Shown here piece by piece: positions 33,228-43,300 of a DNA stretch of 64,000 nt. The translations under genes and the position numbers were made by a program. Each line of letters starts with the position of its first letter. Position 1 is the stretch's first letter. The stretch covers positions 62,001-126,000 of the forward strand of contig JAGQVE010000004.1 in assembly GCA_020438105.1 (NCBI GenBank), given 5' to 3'. This stretch comes from Bacteroidales bacterium (GTDB lineage: Bacteria; Bacteroidota; Bacteroidia; Bacteroidales; JAADJA01). The notes beneath the pieces are model-generated. The model was given only the letters and a program-made list of their open reading frames with translations. It was not told the origin of the DNA and searched no databases.

Positions 33228-35168
33228 GTGACGTTTCGCGGTAAACTTTTAAGTCTATTTTCCCTTCTTTTTATTTTATTGCACTTTGTTCCTGTCATTG
33301 GCGCTGAGAATGAAGACAAACCTGCCTTTGAGGTTATTGTCCCGGCCACCATCATTCAATACATTCCTGTTGATATTGAAATTAAAATTTCAGAAAAAGA
33401 GCTGGAACCTGATACCCTCTTCCTGATTATGGGCGGTGAATTACTGGAAGTTGTTAAAACTGATGGAGCGTATTCATTTTCTCAAGCATTCGATCACAAT
33501 CAGGATTTTTTTATTGAGATGGATGGGTATGAATTTCACAAAAAAGTGACCCCGGTCCCTTTGTGGATGTCGGTTATCCCGCCTTTGATTGCCATCCTGA
33601 TTGCCCTGCTTTTTAGGGAAGTATTTATAGCCTTATTCCTGGGAATTTGGATGGGCTCCGTAATTGTAACCTACTTTCAGGGCTATTCTTTGATCGTTGC
33701 TTTATTTTATGGAATATTCAATATTATCAATGTTTACATCATGAATGCCCTGGTCGATTATGACCATATGTCAATCATAGTTTTTTCGCTGATGATTGGA
33801 GGCATGGTTGCCCTGATTTCACGAAACGGAGGAATGAAGGGAGTGGTGAACTATCTCACAAGATTTGCGATCGGGCCTAAATCCGGGCAATTTGTAACCT
33901 GGCTCCTCGGGCTGGCGATCTTTTTTGATGATTATGCCAATACCCTTATTGTGGGAAATACGATGCGTCCTGTTACCGATCGACTCAGGATATCACGCGA
34001 AAAACTAAGCTATTTGGTTGACTCAACAGCAGCACCGGTTGCAGCCCTGGCATTAACCACCACGTGGATAGGTGTGGAGCTGGCCTATATTCAGGAAGGG
34101 ATCAATACCATCGGGCTCAACGAAAGTGCATACCTGATTTTTGTGCAGTCACTTAGCACCCGTTTTTATCCGATACTAACGCTTGTTTTCATATTAATTC
34201 TGATTTATACGGGTCGTGATTACGGCCCAATGCTTAAAGCAGAAAGATTAATAAGACAAACCAATAATCCTGATGAAGTAAACGCAATTCATCCTAAAGT
34301 TGCGCAATCGGATGATGATTATGCAAAACCCCGCTGGTACAATGCTGCTATACCGGTTTTAATAGTTGTTTTTGGAACCCTTTCAGGACTGTTAGCAACG
34401 GGCTGGAGTCAGCAAGTATGGAACAATCCGGATATTTCCTATTTCTCCAAACTAACTGAAATACTTGGAAATGCAAATACCTACGTTGCTTTGCTTTCTG
34501 CCTCTTTTGCCGGGCTCATTGCAGCCATTGTTTTAACGGTATCGCAGCGTATATTTGACATTCGGAAAAGTATTGATCATGTGATCGAAGGCTTTGCAAC
34601 CATGCTTCCGGCTATTTTAATACTGATCCTCGCCTGGTCATTGGCCTCCATGACTGGTGAAATGCATACTGCAGACTTTTTATCACAGGTTTTGGTCGAC
34701 CTGAAACTAAGCGCTTATGTGCTTCCTGCGGTTACTTTCATTTTAGCAGCAGTCATTGCATTTTCAACAGGTTCCTCCTGGGGTACCATGGCCATTTTGT
34801 ATCCACTTATTTTGCCTGTGTCATGGATGGTTTCGCAGGAACATGGTTTAGATTACAATGCCTCACTGGCAATTTTTAACAATGTGGTTTCATCGATATT
34901 GGCCGGGGCGGTATTTGGTGATCATTGCTCACCCATTTCCGACACTACTGTTTTAAGTTCACTGGCAAGTTCCTGCAACCACATCGAACATGTTCGAACG
35001 CAATTGCCTTATGCGATAACAGTGGGTATTGTGGGTACTTTGTTTGGGACATTACCCGCAGCTTATGGAGTTCCTTTTTATGTTTTATTTCCCCTTAATA
35101 TCCTGATCCTATATTTAATTATCCGGTTTGTTGGCAGAAAAACAGATATCGGAATTTCATCAAAATAA
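33228..35168 (+). CDS. nhaC: NhaC-family Na+/H+ antiporter with N-terminal periplasmic domain
   Basis: A 646-residue transporter with about 12 helices. It begins with a signal peptide-like helix (LLSLFSLLFILLHFVPVIGA) and an 80-residue beta-rich domain before the transporter core starts near residue 115. Core motifs include FFDDYANTLIVG, a DSTAAPVAALAL segment and FGDHCSPISDTTVLSS, which mark the NhaC type. It exchanges Na+ for H+ (or related organic ions) across the inner membrane. The start is GTG 33228. It may be co-transcribed with rseP (31-bp gap). Confidence 0.9.
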   Translation: MTFRGKLLSLFSLLFILLHFVPVIGAENEDKPAFEVIVPATIIQYIPVDIEIKISEKELEPDTLFLIMGGELLEVVKTDGAYSFSQAFDHNQDFFIEMDGYEFHKKVTPVPLWMSVIPPLIAILIALLFREVFIALFLGIWMGSVIVTYFQGYSLIVALFYGIFNIINVYIMNALVDYDHMSIIVFSLMIGGMVALISRNGGMKGVVNYLTRFAIGPKSGQFVTWLLGLAIFFDDYANTLIVGNTMRPVTDRLRISREKLSYLVDSTAAPVAALALTTTWIGVELAYIQEGINTIGLNESAYLIFVQSLSTRFYPILTLVFILILIYTGRDYGPMLKAERLIRQTNNPDEVNAIHPKVAQSDDDYAKPRWYNAAIPVLIVVFGTLSGLLATGWSQQVWNNPDISYFSKLTEILGNANTYVALLSASFAGLIAAIVLTVSQRIFDIRKSIDHVIEGFATMLPAILILILAWSLASMTGEMHTADFLSQVLVDLKLSAYVLPAVTFILAAVIAFSTGSSWGTMAILYPLILPVSWMVSQEHGLDYNASLAIFNNVVSSILAGAVFGDHCSPISDTTVLSSLASSCNHIEHVRTQLPYAITVGIVGTLFGTLPAAYGVPFYVLFPLNILILYLIIRFVGRKTDIGISSK

Positions 35169-35200
35169 TTCTACATTTGCGTTTCAAAGTAAGCTAAGTT

Positions 35201-35992
35201 ATGACTATTATTGAAGTCATTATTTTGATCATTTCTGGCCTTCTGGTGGGTTTTATAAATACCCTTGCAGGCGGAGGTTCCATCATTTCACTTTCCATTT
35301 TGATGTTTTTAGGATTACCGGCAAATATTGCCAATGGCACAAACCGAATTGCAATCTTTATACAAAATATAGCTGCAGTAGGAAGCTTCAGGCAACAAAA
35401 AGTGCTTGATCACAAAAAGGGTTTTTGGCTTGCTATTCCGGCTGCCTTAGGAAGCATCCTGGGGGCATGGATTGCGGTAGATATGCGGGAAGATATCATT
35501 GAAAAGGCCATCGCCATTGTGATGTTGATTATGATGTTTGTGATCCTTTACAAACCCCAGCGCTGGCTGAAAGGAAAGGAGGACCTTCAAAAGAAAAAAG
35601 TTAGCGTTTGGCAGGCAATCCTGTTTTTCGCGATTGGGATTTACGGGGGATTTTTGCACATGGGCGTCGGATATGCTTTGCTTGCCGGAATTGTATTGGG
35701 AGCCGGTTATGACCTTGTAAAAGCCAATGCAATAAAAGTTTTTATTATCCTTATCTGGTCACCGGTGATCCTCTTGGTATTCATGTTCAGTGGAGAGGTT
35801 AATTATGCTTATGGGTTGATACTTTCCATTGGAAATGTAGCAGGGGCGCTTATTGCAAGCAGGCTGGCAGTGAAAAAAGGTGCAGCCTTTGTTCGATGGG
35901 TAATTATTGCAGTTATCGTTTTAACTGCTGCTCATGTGTTTGGTTTGATAGATATTAAATCGGCAGTAAGTTCAGTAATTCAATCATCCTGA
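35201..35992 (+). CDS. TauE/SafE-family sulfite/organosulfonate exporter
   Basis: A 263-residue inner-membrane protein with about eight helices. The two repeated motifs GFINTLAGGGSIIS (near residue 17) and GGFLHMGVGYALLAG (near 150) are those of TauE/SafE proteins. Members export sulfite, sulfoacetate or related anions; the substrate is not fixed by the sequence. It follows nhaC by 32 bp. Confidence 0.9.
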   Translation: MTIIEVIILIISGLLVGFINTLAGGGSIISLSILMFLGLPANIANGTNRIAIFIQNIAAVGSFRQQKVLDHKKGFWLAIPAALGSILGAWIAVDMREDIIEKAIAIVMLIMMFVILYKPQRWLKGKEDLQKKKVSVWQAILFFAIGIYGGFLHMGVGYALLAGIVLGAGYDLVKANAIKVFIILIWSPVILLVFMFSGEVNYAYGLILSIGNVAGALIASRLAVKKGAAFVRWVIIAVIVLTAAHVFGLIDIKSAVSSVIQSS

Positions 35993-36046
35993 TAACCAAA
36001 AATATTCAATATTCGGTAAAAATTGCCTTTTGTCACCTTCGGAATT

Positions 36047-36538
36047 CTACTGGTTTTTATATTGCAGGATTTCTTCAGAAAAATAATCCAGCTGGATACC
36101 TGCTGCTTTAAACATTTCCTCCGATTCCTGTCCTTTGTGGTATTTTTTTTCACAAACCACCCGTTCAATGCCGCAGTTTATGATGAGCATAGCACAAGTC
36201 CGGCATGGAGTCATCCGAACGTAAATGGTGGCGCCTTCCAATCCAATGCCACGGCGTGCTGCCTGGGTAATGGCATTTTGTTCGGCATGCACTGTTCGAA
36301 CACAATGCTGGCTTTCCGAACCATCCTCATGCACCACTTTTTTCATTAAGTGCCCAACATCGTCGCAGTGGGGCAATCCAACCGGTGAACCTACATATCC
36401 GGTTACCAGGATTTGTTTGTCGCGAACAATTACGCAGCCGGCCCGGCCACGATCGCAGGTAGCTCTTTTTGAAACGGAATGTGCCAAATCCATGAAATAT
36501 TCATCCCAGGTGGGACGGATGTATTTTTCTTCACTCAT
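36047..36538 (-). CDS. dCMP/deoxycytidylate deaminase
   Basis: A 163-residue zinc-dependent deaminase. The zinc site is VHAEQNAI (His and catalytic Glu) with TPCRTCAMLIINCG (PCxxC). An additional Cys/His-rich segment (CDDVGHLMKK) is typical of dCMP deaminases of the ComEB type. It converts dCMP to dUMP for thymidylate synthesis. It is the last gene of a LOG / P-loop kinase / deaminase operon, 3 bp after the kinase stop. Confidence 0.92.
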   Translation of the reverse strand: MSEEKYIRPTWDEYFMDLAHSVSKRATCDRGRAGCVIVRDKQILVTGYVGSPVGLPHCDDVGHLMKKVVHEDGSESQHCVRTVHAEQNAITQAARRGIGLEGATIYVRMTPCRTCAMLIINCGIERVVCEKKYHKGQESEEMFKAAGIQLDYFSEEILQYKNQ

Positions 36539-36541
36539 AAT

Positions 36542-37102
36542 TTACTTATTATCAAAGTTCGAAATAATCAAATCAATCTGATCATGTAATTCCATAATAG
36601 AACCATTGTTCATGATCACAAAATCAGCCAAATCAATACATTTTCTTAGGTTTTGTTTGTTAGGGTCATCAGTGGTCATTTCCCTTTTTTCATTTTCAAT
36701 AAACGTACTATAATCAATATGGTCAGTTTCTGAGTTTCGCAGTTTTATTCTTTCATATCGTATTTTAGGATCAGCATCTACTGCCAATAAAATGAACTTC
36801 GATTTTTGCCTCAAGCTATCCACTTCACCGGGTGTGCGAATGCTTTCAATAATTGCGTTTTGATCATTATTTTTCGCAATTTCAAACAATTCATCAATAA
36901 TAAATGAAGGGGCATTTTTTTTACGAAGCTCATTTGCCACACTTACCATGCTATCGCGATTTTCGGGTAGCTTCCTCTGGCGAATGACATCCAAGAGGTA
37001 AGCTCTTACAGAATAATGGATAAAATTTCGTTCTTTTTTCAGATATTCAACGATGGTGCCTTTACCTGCTCCAAGGGTTCCGGTTATCCCGATAATCAGC
37101 AT
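36542..37102 (-). CDS. P-loop nucleotide kinase-like protein
   Basis: A 186-residue AAA_18/dephospho-CoA-kinase-like protein. Walker A is GTLGAGKGT (residues 7-15); a DADPKIRYERIKLR segment supplies the lid arginines, and an ExIR (IIESIRTPGE) substrate site precedes it. It probably phosphorylates a nucleotide or a related small molecule. It overlaps neither neighbour but is 1 bp from the LOG gene and 3 bp from the dCMP deaminase gene, so tight co-translation is likely. That makes a deoxynucleoside monophosphate the most likely substrate, by inference only. Confidence 0.75.
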   Translation of the reverse strand: MLIIGITGTLGAGKGTIVEYLKKERNFIHYSVRAYLLDVIRQRKLPENRDSMVSVANELRKKNAPSFIIDELFEIAKNNDQNAIIESIRTPGEVDSLRQKSKFILLAVDADPKIRYERIKLRNSETDHIDYSTFIENEKREMTTDDPNKQNLRKCIDLADFVIMNNGSIMELHDQIDLIISNFDNK

Positions 37103-37103
37103 A

Positions 37104-37721
37104 TTATGCTTTTTTGTTGTTTACAGAATTTAATTTTCTCTCTTCTTTTATGTCATCAATCCATTTACCAATATGGATCGGTTCATAAGCCTGCATCATC
37201 CCGATTAATTCCACCGGATCGCTTGACACCATGATGTTTTGCCTGTGTTCTTCGCGAACAAAACGCTCATCCACACAATGATCGAAAAATTGAAGCAAGC
37301 CATTAAAATAGCCATTCGTATTCAAAAGTCCAACCGGTTTATCAAAAATCCGAAGCTGGTTATAGGTAAGTACTTCTGCCAGTTCGTCGAGGGTTCCAAA
37401 ACCTCCTGGCATGGCAATAAAACCATCCGAAAGCTCTGCCATCAGTGTTTTTCGTTCCCCCATACTATCTACTACATGAAGTTCTGTTAATCCCTGATGA
37501 GCAATTTCCAAATCAGCTATGCTTTGTGGAATTACTCCAATACAAATTCCATCTTTTTCCAATACGGCATCTGCCATAATACCCATCAAACCTACATTCC
37601 CTCCGCCGTACACCAGGCCGATCTCTTTTTTGACCAGGGCAATTCCAAGAGATATTGCCGCATTTTTGTAAACCGGATTTTTTCCTGCACTGGAACCGCA
37701 AAACACACATATTTTTTCCAT
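37104..37721 (-). CDS. LOG-family nucleotide phosphoribohydrolase
   Basis: A 205-residue Rossmann-fold protein. I start it at ATG 37721 (MEKICVFCGSSAG); the longer reading adds 26 unconserved residues. GSSAGKNPVY, GGGNVGLMG and the catalytic MPGGFGTLDELAEVLTYNQL (PGGxGTxxE) are hallmarks of the LOG/TIGR00730 family. These enzymes split nucleoside 5'-monophosphates (for example AMP or modified AMP) into base and ribose 5-phosphate. It heads the operon with the kinase and deaminase. Confidence 0.92.
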   Translation of the reverse strand: MEKICVFCGSSAGKNPVYKNAAISLGIALVKKEIGLVYGGGNVGLMGIMADAVLEKDGICIGVIPQSIADLEIAHQGLTELHVVDSMGERKTLMAELSDGFIAMPGGFGTLDELAEVLTYNQLRIFDKPVGLLNTNGYFNGLLQFFDHCVDERFVREEHRQNIMVSSDPVELIGMMQAYEPIHIGKWIDDIKEERKLNSVNNKKA

Positions 37722-37825
37722 ATTCAAGTTAACTGAGAAGGCAAAAATACGAAATAACAATTCGCCTGAGCGGACGCTTTTTTTAACAATTGAATGCAAT
37801 TATTCCAATATTCAAGCCTTTAGTC

Positions 37826-37833
37826 TATTTTTG
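37826..37833 (+). promoter_or_regulatory. Putative -7 element directly at the rbfA start
   Basis: TATTTTTG, 4 bp upstream of ATG. If used, transcription would begin at or near the start codon (leaderless mRNA). No good -33 element is seen. Confidence 0.35.
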
Positions 37834-37837
37834 CAGC

Positions 37838-38176
37838 ATGGAATCAACGCGACAACAGAAAGTTTCGAGATTATTGCAAAAGGACCTCAGTTCGATCTTT
37901 CAATCTGAGGTGCAAAACCTTTTCGGACATGTGATGATCACGGTCACCAAGGTACATGTAACAAAAGATTTGTCGATCGCAAAAGTTTATCTTAGTTTGT
38001 TCGGAACCAATGACAAAGCGACCCTGATCAAAAACATTAAAGTTCACGGGGGAGAAATCCGATACAAATTGGGCAAGAGAATTGGAAAACAGGTAAGGGC
38101 AATTCCTGAGCTTCAGTTTTTTGAAGATGATTCACTTGATTACATTGAGCATATTGAAAACCTGCTGGAAGATTAA
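37838..38176 (+). CDS. rbfA: Ribosome-binding factor A
   Basis: A 112-residue 30S maturation factor with a KH-like fold: STRQQKVSRLLQKDLSSIF, then VTVTKVHVTKDLSIAKVYLS-like strands and GKRIGKQVRAIPELQFFEDDS. The start is ATG 37838. TATTTTTG at 37826-37833 lies only 4 bp before it, so the mRNA may be leaderless or nearly so. It is followed 28 bp later by the methyltransferase gene. Confidence 0.93.
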   Translation: MESTRQQKVSRLLQKDLSSIFQSEVQNLFGHVMITVTKVHVTKDLSIAKVYLSLFGTNDKATLIKNIKVHGGEIRYKLGKRIGKQVRAIPELQFFEDDSLDYIEHIENLLED

Positions 38177-38204
38177 TATACCTACTTTTAACTAATCCGA
38201 TAAA

Positions 38205-39011
38205 ATGCAATACGATCCGATAAAACGCAGCCTGGGTAATGTTTTTAATAAAAATCCTTTCTTACGTAAGTTGTTTTACAAACTTCTCGATTTGCTCCTG
38301 CTAAGGACCTGGCATGTGAAGAAGGAAATCAGAAAATGGTCGGCAAATTACATGGATGGTGCCGATATATTAGATGCAGGATCTGGGTTTGGCCAATATT
38401 CCTATTATCTTTCAACCCAAAATAATAACTGGACAATTCGCGGAGTGGATGTTAAAGACGAGCAAATAGCGGATTGCAATCGGTTTTTTAAACAAATCGC
38501 TAAAAACAATGTGAGTTTTGCTTTCGGCGATCTAACCAAGTTTCAGGAGCCCAATCGGTATGACCTGGCCTTATCGGTTGACGTGATGGAACATATCCTG
38601 GAAGATGTGGAGGTTTTTAAAAATATTCATGCTTCATTAAAACCAGGAGGGATGATATTGATCTCAACACCTTCGGATCAGGGAGGATCGGATGTGCATG
38701 ATCATGACCATGAGTCTTTTATTGATGAACATGTGCGCGACGGCTACAACATCAATGAAATTCAGGAAAAACTTAAAACTGCGGGTTTTGCGAAAACAGA
38801 AGCCAAATACAGTTATGGCTCACCCGGTAAAATCTCCTGGCGGTTGTCGATGAAGTACCCTATTTTAATGTTAAATACAAGCAAGCTGTTTTTTGTTATT
38901 CTTCCCTTTTATTATATCATTACTTTTCCTTTTTCATTGTTGCTAAATTACCTGGATGCCAATGGTAATCATAAAACGGGAACAGGTTTGATTGTGAAAG
39001 CCTGGAAATAA
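38205..39011 (+). CDS. Class I SAM-dependent methyltransferase
   Basis: A 268-residue protein with a methyltransferase core: motif I ADILDAGSGFGQYSYYL (near residue 50), an acidic GVDVKDEQIADC, and SLSVDVMEHILEDVEVF (motif II/III) typical of the methyltransf_11/25 group. Near the end there are two hydrophobic stretches (LFFVILPFYYIITFPFSLLL), so it may sit at the membrane. The substrate is unknown. Its stop overlaps the start of the LolE-like gene (TAATG), showing translational coupling. Confidence 0.85.
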   Translation: MQYDPIKRSLGNVFNKNPFLRKLFYKLLDLLLLRTWHVKKEIRKWSANYMDGADILDAGSGFGQYSYYLSTQNNNWTIRGVDVKDEQIADCNRFFKQIAKNNVSFAFGDLTKFQEPNRYDLALSVDVMEHILEDVEVFKNIHASLKPGGMILISTPSDQGGSDVHDHDHESFIDEHVRDGYNINEIQEKLKTAGFAKTEAKYSYGSPGKISWRLSMKYPILMLNTSKLFFVILPFYYIITFPFSLLLNYLDANGNHKTGTGLIVKAWK

Positions 39012-40261
39012 TGCAATGGCCGTTTTACATAGCGCGGCGTTATCTGCGGTCAAAAAAATCGCACAACATTATCAATATTATTTCAATCATTTCTGTTGTT
39101 GGTGTGTTGGTAGGAACGCTGGCACTCATCGTGGTTTTAAGCGTCTTTAATGGTTTTGAAGACCTGGTAAAATCGCTTTACAGCTCCTTTGACCCCGATT
39201 TTAAAATCATTGCAAAAACAGGAAAAACATTTCATATTGCTGATCTTCCGGAAGAAAAAATTCGGAACTTACCGGATGTTATTAGTTACACCAGGGCGGT
39301 TGAAGAAAATGCCTTATTGAAAAATAAAAATGAGCAGGTAATTGTGACGATGAAAGGAGTATCGGATGATTTTCTTCACGATAATCCAATAGAAACAATG
39401 CTTTACGATGGCCAAATGATGCTGAGTGAGGATCAGATTAATTATTCCATCATGGGATATCTTGTAGCCTATAACCTGGGTGTACGCCTGTTTGATCCCA
39501 ACAGTCCGGTAACGATTTATGTCCCCCGCAGAACTGCCAGTCGGCTCGGAACTTTAAATCAGTCCTTTAATTCAGGGGTAATTATCCCTTCGGCTGTTTT
39601 TGCAATTCAGCAGGAAATTGATTCAAAATATATCATTGTTCCACTGGCACTTGCACGGCAATTAATGGAATATGACAGCACTACTGTAACGTCGGTGGAA
39701 ATAAGGCTCGCTCCGGGTACAGAATACAATAAGACTCAATCTAAACTTGAAACGCTTGTTGGTGATCAATTTGATGTTAAAAACCGCTTCCAGCAGCAAG
39801 CACTTTTATACCGTATCATGAAATCGGAGAAATGGGCCATATTCCTGATATTGACTTTTATCATAATTATTGCAGCATTTAATGTCACCGGCTCACTGTC
39901 GATGTTAATTCTGGATAAGCGAAAAGATATCGCCATCCTGTTTAGTATGGGTGCATCTACCAAAATGATCAAACGAATATTTATGCTTGAAGGAGTGATG
40001 ATTTCTTTTATCGGGGCTTTTACCGGTCTTATTCTGGGTTTTTTAATTTGCTGGGCGCAAATGACCTTTGGTATAATTCGCCTGGGTGATGCGGATGCAT
40101 TTATTATTCCCTATTATCCTGTAAAGATGGAGTGGCTTGACTTTGCGGCGGTTTTCGTTACGGTGTTAATTATCGGGCTTCTTTCATCATGGTATCCCGT
40201 CAGGCAAATTTCAAAAAAGTACCTTCATAACCGCGTGGCAGAATTCGCGAAGGGCCAATAA
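39011..40261 (+). CDS. LolC/LolE-family ABC transporter permease
   Basis: A 416-residue inner-membrane permease: one N-terminal helix after ARRYLRSKKSHNIINIIS, a large periplasmic MacB-type domain (about 50-260), then three FtsX-type helices (near 275, 325, 375). This is the plan of LolC/LolE, which lift lipoproteins out of the inner membrane. SKKSHNIINIISIIS is the conserved cytoplasmic entry. The ATPase partner (LolD) is not in the window. It is coupled to the methyltransferase gene by a 1-bp overlap. Confidence 0.9.
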   Translation: MQWPFYIARRYLRSKKSHNIINIISIISVVGVLVGTLALIVVLSVFNGFEDLVKSLYSSFDPDFKIIAKTGKTFHIADLPEEKIRNLPDVISYTRAVEENALLKNKNEQVIVTMKGVSDDFLHDNPIETMLYDGQMMLSEDQINYSIMGYLVAYNLGVRLFDPNSPVTIYVPRRTASRLGTLNQSFNSGVIIPSAVFAIQQEIDSKYIIVPLALARQLMEYDSTTVTSVEIRLAPGTEYNKTQSKLETLVGDQFDVKNRFQQQALLYRIMKSEKWAIFLILTFIIIIAAFNVTGSLSMLILDKRKDIAILFSMGASTKMIKRIFMLEGVMISFIGAFTGLILGFLICWAQMTFGIIRLGDADAFIIPYYPVKMEWLDFAAVFVTVLIIGLLSSWYPVRQISKKYLHNRVAEFAKGQ

Positions 40262-40337
40262 TTATAAACCTTTCAGGCAACTTTATACCCACTTCCCTTG
40301 TCTAAAATCTACATTAGGAAAAGTGAATTTAAATATT

Positions 40338-40345
40338 TAAATTTG
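40338..40345 (+). promoter_or_regulatory. Putative -7 element for the first C25 peptidase
   Basis: TAAATTTG matches TAnnTTTG, 49 bp before the ATG at 40395. Confidence 0.55.
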
Positions 40346-40394
40346 CGGACCTTATAAGGGCATTATAATCAAACAATTAATTAAACTTTCAGTA

Positions 40395-43300
40395 ATGAAG
40401 AAGACTACTCTGAATGGCAGAATTTTACTGTTGATTTTCGCAATGAGTTTTGTATCGACTCAGCTATTTGCCGGAAATATTAATGTTAAAAGCGGTTCTA
40501 CTGAACTTAAATTGACGAAAAGTACTTACCAGGAAATCGAATTGACCAATATTTTAACCGATCTTGAATTTACACGGGTAAAAACCCAGGCTGGTTATTT
40601 TACCTTGCTTACCGCCGAAGATTATGGTTACAGCACTGTAAAAGGCGAGCCCCGTCTTCCGGTTATAAAAGAACTGATCGAAGTTCCGCTGGTAGCAGAC
40701 TATCAAATTGAAATTATTTCACAGTCATTTACCGATGTAGATTTAAATGCACATGGAATTGCTGATTATATTATACCTGCACAAGCACCTTTATCAAAAA
40801 ATATTGATAACCCTGAAGATGTTGAATTCATTTTCAATCAGGATTCCTACAATCAAAATACTTTGTTAGGTCAGGAAATGATCCAGGTGGTTGATCTCGG
40901 AATCATTCGTGGAGTGAAAATGGCCCGTGTTGAAATAGCGCCTGTTTTCTACAATCCGGTTTCAAATCAAATACGGGTTTACACTGATCTTAAACTAAGG
41001 GTTAAATTCAACAATGCAAATATTGCTCAAACTGTTGATGCCAAAGAAACGGCATACTCTCCTTTTTACCAGGCCATTTATAATCAAATGATCAATTTTA
41101 AACCCATTGATGGTGCCGAATTTATTACAGCAGAGCCCGTGACTTATATTATCGTTTCCGATCCTGAATTTGAATCCGATTTACAGCCGTTCATTGAATG
41201 GAAAACCATGAAGGGATTCCAGGTAGTTGAAGCTTATACAGATAACCCGGAGGTTGGAACAACAACTACTTCTATCAAAAATTACCTGCAGGATTTTTAC
41301 AATAATCCTCCAGAAGGATATAACCCGCAAAGTTTTGTGTTAATTGTTGGAGATATTGCAGAAGTTCCTACTTTCAGCGGAACTGCCGGCGGGCATGTTA
41401 CTGACTTGTATTATTTCACCTACGATGGGGCCGGTGATATATATCCGGAGTGTTTTTATGGCCGGTTTTCCGCTTCAACACTATCACAATTGCAACCACA
41501 AATCGATAAAACCCTGGAATACGAGAAGTATGAATTTCCGGATCCTTCTTTCCTGGATGAAGTGGTCATGGTAGCCGGAGCTGATGGTTCATACGCCACT
41601 GTATGGGGAAATGGTCAAATTAACTACGGAACAGAAAATTATTTTAATGCAGCTCATGGCATTCTTTCACACACATATTTACAACCGGAGCCTACAGGAG
41701 GAAATTACTCACAAAATATCCGGAATGATATTAACAACGGGATTGCTTTCGGAAACTATACTGCACACTGTAGTGCAAGCGGATGGGCTGATCCCAGTTT
41801 TGTGATCAACCACATTGCGCAGTTGACCAATGCACATAAGTATCCCTTACTAATTGGTAACTGCTGCTCCTCAGTTGAATTTCAAACAACCTGTTTCGGT
41901 GAAGAGATTTTACGCGCAGCTGATAAAGGTGCTTTAGGTTATGTGGGTGGCTCCAACTCAACCTACTGGGATGAGGATTACTGGTTTGGTGTAGGTTATC
42001 GTTCAAATATTGTGGCCAATCCAACCTATAATGCTAACAATTTAGGGGCATATGATCGAATGTTTCATGATCATGGTGAGCCTCTTGATGATTGGTACAT
42101 TACGCAAGGCCAGGTTCCGAGTGCAGGTAATCTGGCAGTAACTCAGTCAGGAAGCAGCATGGAAACCTACTACTGGGAAATTTATCACCTCATGGGTGAT
42201 CCGTCAGTAATGATCTATTTGTCACAACCACCTGCAACCTATGCAAGTTACCAGGCATTAATGCCTTTGAGTTCAAATACTTTTACCGTAAATACCGAAC
42301 CCCATGCTTATGTTGCGATTTCAAAGGATGGTGAATTGAATGGATGCGCACTTGCAGATGCCACAGGACTTGCCGAAGTAGATATGTTCAATCCGATTGT
42401 AGTTCCTGGTGAAGCCGATGTTGTGATTACTGGTCAAAACCTCATGCCCTTTATAGGAACAGTAACGGTAGCAAGTCCAAATGGCGCATATGTGCTTTTT
42501 GATGATCTGGAGATTGACGACAGTAATGGTAATAACAATGGAGTGGCAGATTTCAGTGAAGAGATCATGTTAAATATTTCACTTGAAAATCTGGGAAGTT
42601 TAACTGCAAGTAACCTTACTGCAACAATTTCAACGGATGATGAAAATGTCAGTATTGTCTCTGATACACATGCCTGGCCTGATATTGCTGCCGGAGATGC
42701 ATCTATGGAATATGCAGCCTTTACATTTACCATTAATGAACTGATTCCTGACCAACATATTGTAAACTTTGATATGGAGATTACAGATGGAGTTGATGTT
42801 TGGAATTCAACTTTCAACATTACCCTGAATGCGCCGGTACTTATAATCGGTAGCTACACCATTGATGACGGTACCGGAAATAATAACGGCAGGCTTGATC
42901 CCGGAGAAACAGCAAATATTATCGTTCCCAACTTTAATGAAGGTGGATGTGATGCACTTAGCACAGTTGCTGCTCTGGTTTCAACAAATCCAATGATTAC
43001 TGTTAACAATGCAACTTTCGATCTGCAAACGATTGCAGCCGGGGGAACCGTAAATGCTATTTTTAATATTACTGTTGATCCGATGGCACAGGTGGGAGAA
43101 ATTGTTAGCCTTAATTATAATGTTGAATCTGCACCTTATTCACAAAGCTCAATTCTGGGATTAACAATTGGACTTATTGTTGAAGATTTTGAAACCGGAA
43201 CCTTTGAAATGTTCGAATGGGATCTTGGTGGAGATGCTGACTGGCAAATAACATCATCGGGTGCTTATGAAGGCGAATATGCTGCAAAATCAGGTACGAT

